Shown here: piece after piece, positions 1 through 5,102 of the stretch
Numbering within the stretch: position 1 is the stretch's first letter
Layout of the letters: each line of letters starts with the position of its first letter
Origin: Clostridia bacterium
GTDB lineage: Bacteria > Bacillota > Clostridia > UBA1381
Direction: 5' to 3'
Assembly: GCA_900751685.1 (NCBI GenBank)
Contig: CAADSR010000265.1
Location: 1 to 8,557, forward strand
Length of the DNA: 8,557 nt
Program-made: the position numbers and the translations under genes
Notes under the pieces: model-generated
Told to the model about the DNA's origin: nothing
Database searches by the model: none
The model's input: the letters and a program-made list of their open reading frames with translations, nothing else

Positions 1-569
1 AAAGGCGGCGTGCCCGGGCGCCGCAGGCTGCCCGCCATTTGTTTGGTCTGTTCCGGATTGTAATTGGAAACGCCTACATAAAGGGCTTTTCCCTGGCGGA
101 CGATCAAGTCAAGGGCAGCGGCCGTTTCTTCCATCGGAGTTTCCGGGTCGGGACGGTGGTGGTAGAAAATATCAACATAGTCCAGCCCCATCCGCTTTAG
201 GCTCTGGTCCAAGCTGGCTACCAGATATTTTTTGCTTCCCCAGTCGCCGTAAGGGCCATCCCACATCTCATAGCCTGCTTTGGTAGAAATGATCAGCTCG
301 TCCCGGTAAGCGTGCAGTTCATGTGACAGGATCTTTCCGAGGTTTTCTTCTGCGCTTCCGGCGTAGGGGCCATAGTTATTCGCAGCGTCAAAATGAGTGA
401 TGCCCAGGTCAAAGGCAGTCGTCACCATATCCACCATATTATCATAGGGGTCACAGCTGCCAAAATTATGCCATAGTCCAAGGGAAAAGGCTGGCAGCTT
501 AAGGCCGCTCTTTCCACAGCGGCGGTATTGCATCGTATGATAGCGTTCTGGATTTGCAGTATAATTCAT
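1..569 (-). CDS. yghZ: YghZ-type aldo/keto reductase (N-terminal part, cut by window edge)
   Basis: This is an NADPH-dependent aldo/keto reductase of the E. coli YghZ type (AKR14), known to reduce L-glyceraldehyde 3-phosphate and small aldehydes such as methylglyoxal in the cytoplasm. I translated 189 residues from the ATG at 569-567; the rest of the roughly 330-residue family length lies left of the window. The start has GGAGG at 582-578, eight bases upstream. The N-terminus (ANPERY, then CGKSGLKLP and LSLGLWHNFG-like segments) matches my memory of YghZ closely. The catalytic tetrad is visible: D61 and Y66 in HFDAANNYG, K97 in STKAGY, and H138 in YHHR. The segment SLDQSLKRMGLDYVDIFY at about 119-136 is the usual strand before the active-site His. 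It is divergent from rhaB across 149 bases with its own promoter. A general or potassium-channel-beta-like AKR is less likely because of the YghZ-specific N-terminus. No frameshift is visible. Confidence 0.93.
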   Translation of the reverse strand, partial: MNYTANPERYHTMQYRRCGKSGLKLPAFSLGLWHNFGSCDPYDNMVDMVTTAFDLGITHFDAANNYGPYAGSAEENLGKILSHELHAYRDELIISTKAGYEMWDGPYGDWGSKKYLVASLDQSLKRMGLDYVDIFYHHRPDPETPMEETAAALDLIVRQGKALYVGVSNYNPEQTKQMAGSLRRPGTPP

Positions 570-604
570 CAAAGATTCCTCCTTTAAATTACGGTTTTAT
601 TGAA

Positions 605-633
605 ATTGTAACATGAATACCGGTGTTTGTAAA
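605..633 (-). promoter_or_regulatory. Sigma-A promoter with extended -10 for the aldo/keto reductase
   Basis: Read on the minus strand, TTTACA (633-628) and TACAAT (610-605) are separated by exactly 17 bases, each with one mismatch to consensus. A TG one base before the -10 makes it an extended -10 promoter. Transcription would start near 598, giving a leader of about 29 bases before the ATG at 569. A perfect ACCGGT palindrome (619-624) lies in the spacer and could be part of an operator, but nothing else supports that. Confidence 0.7.
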
Positions 634-649
634 TAGAAAGTGGACAATG

Positions 650-678
650 TTGACAATCCCTGTAAAATTCGCTATAAT
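650..678 (+). promoter_or_regulatory. Perfect-consensus sigma-A promoter for rhaB
   Basis: TTGACA (650-655) and TATAAT (673-678) match the sigma-A consensus at all 12 positions with the ideal 17-base spacer. Transcription should begin near 685, about 34 bases before rhaB. GACAAT occurs twice in direct orientation, at 643-648 and 652-657, nine bases apart, the second overlapping the -35 box; this may be a repressor site. A perfect promoter on a sugar-catabolic gene would need repression to be regulated. Its -35 box is only 16 bases from that of the divergent reductase promoter. Confidence 0.8.
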
Positions 679-718
679 AATTAGGTAATGAATAAAAATT
701 AAAGGAGCGGAAATAAAA

Positions 719-2203
719 ATGGGTAAGCTTTATAAATTTCTGGCATTCGATTTCGGCGCGTCCAGCGGACGGGCAATGCTGGCAACCTTTGACGGGGATA
801 AAATTACATTAGAGGAGAAACACCGTTTTTCCAACGACCCGGTTTTGGTAAACGGGGATTTACATTGGGATGTTTTACGGCTGTTTCATGAAATCAAACA
901 GGGGATTTTAAAATGTGCAAATTCCGGCGACCGTGATATTGACTGCATCGGGATCGATACCTGGGGGGTCGACTATGGCCTGCTGGACAAGAATGATAAA
1001 TTACTGGGCAACCCATATCATTACCGTGATACGCGCACCGAGGGGATGTATGAGGAAGCCTTTAAACATGTTCCGAAAGAAGAAATTTTTAAAGAGACCG
1101 GAATTGCTTTTAACTGGTTCAATACGATTTTCCAATTGCTTTCCGCAAAACTGTCCGGGGATGTGACTCTGGAGCAGGCAAAAACATTGTTATTTATGCC
1201 GGATCTTTTTAATTTTTTCCTGACAGGGGAAAAGAAAACAGAGTATACTGTGGCATCGACTTCCCAGATGTTTGACTCGGTAAAGCATGACTGGGCATAT
1301 GACGTGTTACATAAGCTAGGCTTGCCGGAGGATTTATTCACGGAGATTGTCTATCCGGGTGAAAAAGTAGGGACGCTCCGCCCAGAACTGGCAGAAGAGC
1401 TTGGTGTGGGGCAGATTCCGGTCATTGCGGTAGCCTCCCATGATACTGGCTCCGCAGTGGCGTCTGTGCCGGTCGTGGGAGAGAAGGATTTTATCTATAT
1501 TTCCAGCGGGACCTGGTCACTGATGGGAGTTGAGCTGGACCAGCCGAATTTGTCAGATGAAGCGTTATCGTATAATTTCACCAATGAAGGCGGTGTGGAT
1601 AAAACCATCCGTTTCCTTAAAAATATTATGGGCCTGTGGTTGATCCAAGAATCCCGCCGCCAATGGGACCGGGAAGGGGAACTGCTGAGCTTTGATGAAT
1701 TGGAGCGGCAAGCCAATGCGGCCCAGCCTTTTGCCAGCATGATCGACCCGGATGACGAAGCATTCCAGACCCCGGGAAACATGCCGGAACGGATTCGGGA
1801 ATATTGCCGCAAGACTGGGCAAAAAGTGCCTGAAACAAAAGGGGAGATCGTCCGTTGCATCGCTCAAAGCCTGGCCTTCCGTTACCGTTATACCGTAGAA
1901 GGGATGGAACGCGTAACAGGCAATCCGTATAACGTTATCCATATTGTAGGCGGCGGCATCAAAGACAAAATGATTTGCCAGTTTACTGCCAATGCAACCA
2001 AGCGTACGGTCAGCGCCGGCCCTGTCGAAGCAACCAGCATCGGCAACATTATCGTTCAGGCCATGGCTATGGGAGCCATCAAAGACCTGACCGAAGGCCG
2101 CCAGGTCGTAAAAAATTCCTTTGACATCACCACCTATGAACCACAAGACTCACCAGCATGGGATGAGGCCTACGCCAAATGGCAACAAATCGTTAAATCC
2201 TAA
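719..2203 (+). CDS. rhaB: Rhamnulokinase (L-rhamnulose kinase), FGGY family
   Basis: RhaB phosphorylates L-rhamnulose to L-rhamnulose 1-phosphate with ATP, the second step of L-rhamnose catabolism in the cytoplasm. The 494 residues match the family length (about 490). The N-terminal FGGY lobe opens with the phosphate-binding DFGASSGR at 11-18, followed by IDTWGVDYGLLD at 79-90, which contacts sugar. HDTGSAVASVPV at 241-252 carries the expected catalytic aspartate D242. The C-terminal lobe has YISSGTWSLMG at 260-270, the nucleotide-binding HIVGGG at 408-413 and AGPVEATSIGN at 433-443; the PVEAT motif is typical of rhamnulokinase rather than xylulo- or glycerol kinase. The ATG at 719 follows AAGGAG (702-707) with an 11-base gap. 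It is driven by a perfect sigma-A promoter. No rhaA, rhaD or transporter gene is adjacent, so the remaining pathway must be elsewhere. A fuculokinase is the main alternative but fits the motifs less well. Confidence 0.95.
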   Translation: MGKLYKFLAFDFGASSGRAMLATFDGDKITLEEKHRFSNDPVLVNGDLHWDVLRLFHEIKQGILKCANSGDRDIDCIGIDTWGVDYGLLDKNDKLLGNPYHYRDTRTEGMYEEAFKHVPKEEIFKETGIAFNWFNTIFQLLSAKLSGDVTLEQAKTLLFMPDLFNFFLTGEKKTEYTVASTSQMFDSVKHDWAYDVLHKLGLPEDLFTEIVYPGEKVGTLRPELAEELGVGQIPVIAVASHDTGSAVASVPVVGEKDFIYISSGTWSLMGVELDQPNLSDEALSYNFTNEGGVDKTIRFLKNIMGLWLIQESRRQWDREGELLSFDELERQANAAQPFASMIDPDDEAFQTPGNMPERIREYCRKTGQKVPETKGEIVRCIAQSLAFRYRYTVEGMERVTGNPYNVIHIVGGGIKDKMICQFTANATKRTVSAGPVEATSIGNIIVQAMAMGAIKDLTEGRQVVKNSFDITTYEPQDSPAWDEAYAKWQQIVKS

Positions 2204-2284
2204 AATTTTTCGCATACAGCGTCAAAAGCAGCTCGGAGTACCACTGTACGCCGTCGCTGCTTTTTCCTTGTCTGCGAAAAATTT
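2203..2284 (+). terminator. Unit 1: long imperfect hairpin abutting the rhaB stop, candidate terminator
   Basis: The 12-base AAATTTTTCGCA (2203-2214) is the exact reverse complement of TGCGAAAAATTT (2273-2284). Inside it, ACA faces TGT, and AAAAGCAGC pairs perfectly with GCTGCTTTT. At the tip GTAC-CACT-GTAC can form a further small stem. The whole 82-base segment can fold as one long interrupted hairpin beginning on the last base of the rhaB stop codon. The inner GC-containing stem ends in a T-run, so it may end rhaB transcription, but there is no free T-run after the outer stem. Terminator function is therefore inferred and uncertain. It is the only copy that has the complete outer left arm. 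Confidence 0.45.
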
Positions 2285-2308
2285 GAGATAGAAGAAATAA
2301 TGGGAATG

Positions 2309-2398
2309 GCGTCAAAAGCAGCTCGGAGTACCACTGTACGCCGCCAGAGCTTTTTGCTTGTCTGCGAAAAATTTGAGATAGAAGAAATAACGGGAATG
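2309..2398. repeat. Unit 2 of the 90-bp array
   Basis: It is nearly identical to unit 1: the differences are five bases in the loop and right arm, and one in the spacer. The right arm reads AGAGCTTTTTG instead of GCTGCTTTTT, yet it can still pair with the left arm by shifting to AGCTC-GAGCT with small bulges. The tail TGCGAAAAATTT is at 2363-2374. The outer left arm seen before unit 1 is missing. Confidence 0.85.
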
Positions 2399-2488
2399 GC
2401 GTCAAAAGCAGCTCGGAGTACCACCATATACCATCATTGCTTTTTGCTTGGCTGTGAAAAATTTGAGATCGTGGGGATTGCGTATGCG
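2399..2488. repeat. Unit 3 of the 90-bp array, diverged
   Basis: The first 26 bases are identical to unit 2. The loop is changed to an AT-rich version, but CAAAAGCA can still pair with TGCTTTTTG (one bulged T). The tail is TGTGAAAAATTT (2453-2464), one base off. About half of the 24-base spacer is different, so this spacer seems to be under less constraint than the arms. Confidence 0.75.
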
Positions 2489-2553
2489 GCGTCAAAAGCA
2501 GCCCGGGATCCCTGCGTACGCCCCTTGGTTTTTTCCATGCCAGCGAAAAATTA
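2489..2553. repeat. Unit 4 of the 90-bp array, decayed end copy
   Basis: The core GCGTCAAAAGCAGC is intact, but the middle now contains GGGATCCC and GCGTACGC palindromes. The right arm GGTTTTTT pairs poorly with the left arm. The tail AGCGAAAAATTA (2542-2553) sits 89 bases after the previous one, so one base has been lost. This is the pattern expected for an old copy at the array edge. Confidence 0.65.
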
Positions 2554-2611
2554 ATAGAAGAAAAATGCAGTCCCAAAGAAAATAAATTTTGAAAAATAAA
2601 TATAAAAGTAG

Positions 2612-2639
2612 ACATATCTCCAAAAAGCTTTCATAGGAT
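2612..2639 (+). promoter_or_regulatory. Possible SigE-type (mother-cell) promoter for sipL
   Basis: ACATATC (2612-2618) resembles the SigE -35 element and CATAGGAT (2632-2639) matches five or six positions of the CATACAAT-like -10, with a 13-base spacer, slightly short. Transcription would begin near 2646, about 31 bases before the sipL start chosen here and after the upstream ATG at 2638. The preceding AT-rich stretch (2554-2611) holds no good sigma-A promoter that I can see. SigE control is known for SipL in Clostridioides difficile; its use here is inferred from a weak match. Confidence 0.35.
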
Positions 2640-2676
2640 GTATTATGAAAACTTATTGTGTTATGGAGGAAAAATC

Positions 2677-4233
2677 ATGGAATTAATGAAAGAGAATGTA
2701 CAGGCAAGTGAGAGTGTAGCCAGTGGAACAGCGCAGATTATGGTGGATGGAGATATTATTGTACCGGATGTGAAGCCGGATATTCTGAAAATTTTACAAG
2801 TGGACGCCGTGGCCGTAGTGACAGACCGGACCGTGACAAATGGCCGTGTTAATGTGGACGGGAAAGTAAACCTAAAGATTTTGTACATTCCTGACCGGGA
2901 GGATGAGAAAATAAAAAGCATCCTGACAAGCTTTGATTTTAGCCATTGCATTGACAAGCAGCAGGTCGGTGAAAACATGGGTGTGGACTTAGAAGCGGAT
3001 GTGGAGCGGGTGGAATTTCAGCTTTTAAACAGCCGTAAGCTGCGTGCAAAAGCGATTGTGGGATTAGGCTACGAGGTGAACAATATCCATAACATCCAGG
3101 TGGTTACTGGCGTAGATGAACCAGATTGCCTGGAGATCGTAAAAAAGCCAATGCGCATGCACAATGTGATCGACAACGTAGAGCGTGGGTTTGTTTTGAA
3201 AGAGAGTATGGAAGTGCCCTCCGGCCAGTCCTCAATCCGTGAGATCTTGAAAATGGATGTCAAGACCAGTGACAAGGATTATAAAGTGGTCACTGGGAAA
3301 GTGGTTGCGAAAGGTGTTGTGAATGTTTGTGTGCTTTATATTGCAGCAAACGGAGGGATTGAGTTTATGGAGCTGGATATCCCATTCACGGAAGTATTTG
3401 ATATGGAAGATGCCACAGACGGGGTAGAATGTGAGATGGATTATGTGGTTTCGGATGTGGAATATGAAGCGGTAGAGGATAATGACGGCGATTGCAGGAT
3501 TGTTAATATGGATCTGGTTCTGACTGCAAAGATCAAAGCATGGTCTGAGATGGAAGTGGAAGTCATCAGTGATTGCTACGGGCCGGGCTGGGAGACAAAG
3601 CTGGACCGGAAAGAAATCACGATTGACGAGGTGGTAGCCCGCCCGAAAGCACAAAACACGCTTCGGGAAATGATTTCGGTAGGCCGGAACCTACCGCAGA
3701 TGATAGGGATTTACAATGTGATCACTAGGGCGTTTATTTCCGGGACCAGTGTCGAGCGGGACCGGATCGCCGTAGAGGGAAAAATAGAAGCATACCTGTT
3801 ATACCTTTCCGACAGTGAGGAAAGCCCTGTTTACAGTTATAAGCAGGAGATCCCCTATAGTTATGTATTAGACAGCCCTGGCGCAAAACCTGGGATGGAA
3901 TGTGATATCAAAGCGGAGGTAGAGCATGCCAGCTATAATTTGAATATGGCAAACGAAGCCGAGCTTCGCTGCATTTTGAGCATTAATGCAAATGTGGTGC
4001 AGAAGAAAAAAGTTTGGCTGATCGACGAGATTGACTTGCTTCCGATCGGCGAGGACAACAAAAAAGGGATCGTTATTTATTTTGTGCAGGCCGGAGACAG
4101 CTTATGGGATATTGCAAAGCGGTATTCTGTGGCAGTAGATGATATTCTCAAATGCAATAACCTGTCTGAGGAGGATATTGTCCAGGGAACACAATTGATC
4201 GTTCCGAGCTGCATGAAGAAAAAGGCAGAATAA
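2677..4233 (+). CDS. sipL: SipL-like spore morphogenesis protein (SPOCS/DUF3794 repeats + LysM)
   Basis: SipL is the clostridial counterpart of SpoVID. In C. difficile it binds the coat ATPase SpoIVA around the forespore in the mother cell and is needed for coat localisation and cortex formation. The ATG at 2677 has GGAGG at 2665-2669, seven bases upstream; a longer reading from 2638 would add 13 residues without a good ribosome binding site. The 518-residue product fits the size of C. difficile SipL. It opens with MELMKENVQ and IVPDVKPDI (29-37), typical of SPOCS proteins. A motif like V-x-G-K-V-x3-ILYI recurs near residues 56-73, 207-224 and 362-379, indicating three SPOCS-type repeats. A single LysM domain spans about 468-511 (YFVQAGDSLWDIAKRYSV at its start, W477). 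There is no signal peptide, consistent with action inside the mother cell. Other DUF3794-LysM proteins exist, so the exact SipL orthology is probable rather than certain. Confidence 0.85.
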   Translation: MELMKENVQASESVASGTAQIMVDGDIIVPDVKPDILKILQVDAVAVVTDRTVTNGRVNVDGKVNLKILYIPDREDEKIKSILTSFDFSHCIDKQQVGENMGVDLEADVERVEFQLLNSRKLRAKAIVGLGYEVNNIHNIQVVTGVDEPDCLEIVKKPMRMHNVIDNVERGFVLKESMEVPSGQSSIREILKMDVKTSDKDYKVVTGKVVAKGVVNVCVLYIAANGGIEFMELDIPFTEVFDMEDATDGVECEMDYVVSDVEYEAVEDNDGDCRIVNMDLVLTAKIKAWSEMEVEVISDCYGPGWETKLDRKEITIDEVVARPKAQNTLREMISVGRNLPQMIGIYNVITRAFISGTSVERDRIAVEGKIEAYLLYLSDSEESPVYSYKQEIPYSYVLDSPGAKPGMECDIKAEVEHASYNLNMANEAELRCILSINANVVQKKKVWLIDEIDLLPIGEDNKKGIVIYFVQAGDSLWDIAKRYSVAVDDILKCNNLSEEDIVQGTQLIVPSCMKKKAE

Positions 4234-4254
4234 GGATCAATAATAGGGATTTTT

Positions 4255-4318
4255 ACAAGAAAAGATTTTTTGACGGAACCTTACCGGCAAAAAATCTTTT
4301 CTTGTTTGTCCTTTTTTT
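4255..4318 (+). terminator. Intrinsic terminator after sipL
   Basis: A perfect 18-bp stem pairs 4255-4272 (ACAAGAAAAGATTTTTTG) with 4288-4305. The 15-base loop (4273-4287) can add a CGG-CCG mini-stem. A run of seven T follows at 4312-4318. It begins 21 bases after the sipL stop and separates sipL from the cysE operon. On the opposite strand no T-run follows, so it looks one-directional. Confidence 0.9.
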
Positions 4319-4348
4319 GTGCAGAAGCAAAAAAATTTTAGGATATGG

Positions 4349-4377
4349 TTGTTTTTTTAGATGCTTTACGATATAAT
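4349..4377 (+). promoter_or_regulatory. Sigma-A promoter for the cysE operon
   Basis: TTGTTT (4349-4354) and a perfect TATAAT (4372-4377) are 17 bases apart. The predicted start near 4384 gives a leader of about 41 bases, too short for a T-box or SAM riboswitch. The -35 is weak (TTG plus mismatches), so the box may be helped by the AT-rich stretch just upstream (4328-4340). Confidence 0.6.
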
Positions 4378-4424
4378 GAAACAATGGAATATTTTTAGTA
4401 AGCGGGACGGGTGAGGTGTGTTTA

Positions 4425-5102
4425 TTGTTCAAGTCTATAGCATATGATATCAAAGCAATTTTGGACCGCGACCCGGCAGCCAGGAATGGTTTTGAGGTGT
4501 TTTTGTTATATCCTGGATTCCATGCCCTTTTGTGGCACCGTGCAGCGCATTTCCTATACAAACATCATTTGAAGTTTTTGGCGCGGTTTATTTCACAGCT
4601 GGGCCGGTTTTTTACAGGGATTGAGATCCATCCCGGGGCAAAGATCGGCCGGGGGCTGATGATTGACCATGGTATGGGGGTGGTGATCGGTGAGACTGCA
4701 GTGGTTGGGGATAATTGTACGATTTACCAGGGGGTGACTTTGGGCGGTACCGGGAAAGAATGCGGGAAACGCCATCCGACCTTGGGGGATGATGTGATGA
4801 TTGGCAGCGGCGCAAAGGTATTGGGGCCGTTTAAGGTCGGTGACCGTTCTAAAATTGCGGCCGGAGCAGTGGTGTTGAGTGCAGTGCCTCCTGATTCTAC
4901 TTGCGTTGGTGTCCCGGCGCGGGTGGTGAAGGTAGAAGGCAAGCGGGTCATCAATGATTTAGACCAGGTGTCTGTTCCCGATCCGGTGGCATCGCAGATG
5001 TGCACTTTAAATGTACATGTGCGCCAATTGGAAAAGAAGCTTGAAACTCTGAAAGCGGAGCTTGAAATACTCGAAAAGGAGAACCAGCATGAAGATCTAT
5101 AA
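4425..5102 (+). CDS. cysE: Serine O-acetyltransferase
   Basis: CysE transfers acetyl from acetyl-CoA to L-serine to make O-acetylserine, the first committed step of cysteine synthesis. I choose a TTG start at 4425: it gives MFKSIAYDIKAI, matching the usual CysE N-terminus, and has GGTGAGG (4410-4416) eight bases upstream. A GTG at 4416 in the same frame would overlap that site. The protein is 225 residues. RDPAAR (15-20) lies in the N-terminal helical domain. From about 64 onward a left-handed beta-helix of hexapeptide repeats follows. D81-H82 in MIDHGMG are the expected catalytic pair, H117 in KRHPTLG is the second conserved histidine, and LGGTGK (106-111) and GVPARVV (162-168) line the CoA site. 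Residues 196-222 form a predicted coiled coil, longer than the C-terminal tail of many CysE proteins. It overlaps cysS by 14 bases. Confidence 0.95.
   Translation: MFKSIAYDIKAILDRDPAARNGFEVFLLYPGFHALLWHRAAHFLYKHHLKFLARFISQLGRFFTGIEIHPGAKIGRGLMIDHGMGVVIGETAVVGDNCTIYQGVTLGGTGKECGKRHPTLGDDVMIGSGAKVLGPFKVGDRSKIAAGAVVLSAVPPDSTCVGVPARVVKVEGKRVINDLDQVSVPDPVASQMCTLNVHVRQLEKKLETLKAELEILEKENQHEDL

Larger units (their letters stand above)
2203..2553. repeat. Tandem array of four 90-bp hairpin-containing units
   Basis: This fills most of the 473-base gap between rhaB and sipL. The core GCGTCAAAAGCAGC begins at 2219, 2309, 2399 and 2489, an exact 90-base period. Each unit has a left arm (AAAAGCAG), a variable middle, a T-rich right arm, a tail close to TGCGAAAAATTT and, except for unit 4, a 24-base spacer. 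Units 1 and 2 differ at about six of 90 positions, while units 3 and 4 are more diverged and unit 4 has lost one base before its tail. The array as a whole is bounded by a 10-base inverted repeat: AATTTTTCGC (2204-2213) and GCGAAAAATT (2543-2552). This suggests a short palindromic or MITE-like element that has grown by tandem duplication. I do not recognise a named family. The units are far too long and lack spacer diversity for CRISPR. Confidence 0.85.

Noticed and set aside
606..632. Direct repeat TTGTAA at 606-611 and 627-632 as an operator
   Set aside because: The two copies coincide with the -10 and -35 boxes of the minus-strand promoter, which explains the 21-base spacing without an operator.
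1565..2146. Minus-strand open frame of 193 residues inside rhaB
   Set aside because: RhaB is unambiguous over this stretch, with its motifs in place; the antisense frame is a shadow without a start signal.
2203..2553. CRISPR array
   Set aside because: The units are 90 bases with near-identical spacers and no cas gene nearby; arms and tails follow a palindromic element, not repeat-spacer structure.
2300..2554. Plus-strand reading of 84 residues within the array
   Set aside because: There is no proper ribosome binding site (only AGAAG), the start is inside the repeat spacer, and the 30-residue periodicity follows from the DNA repeat.
2193..2615. Minus-strand reading of 140 residues across the 90-bp array
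   Set aside because: It is built almost entirely of the DNA repeat, has only GGAG two bases before its ATG, and lies antisense in a region better explained by hairpin repeats.
2638..2676. Upstream in-frame ATG for sipL adding 13 residues
   Set aside because: No ribosome binding site precedes it, while GGAGG is ideally placed for the ATG at 2677, and SPOCS proteins normally begin with the MELxKxN-type motif found there.
4319..4424. T-box or other riboswitch leader for cysE
   Set aside because: The promoter at 4349-4377 leaves only about 41 bases of leader, with no T-box sequence or antiterminator fold.
4253..4561. Minus-strand open frame of 102 residues across the sipL terminator and cysE start
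   Set aside because: It runs through a clear terminator stem and the cysE promoter and N-terminus, and its peptide looks like low-complexity translation of A/T runs.
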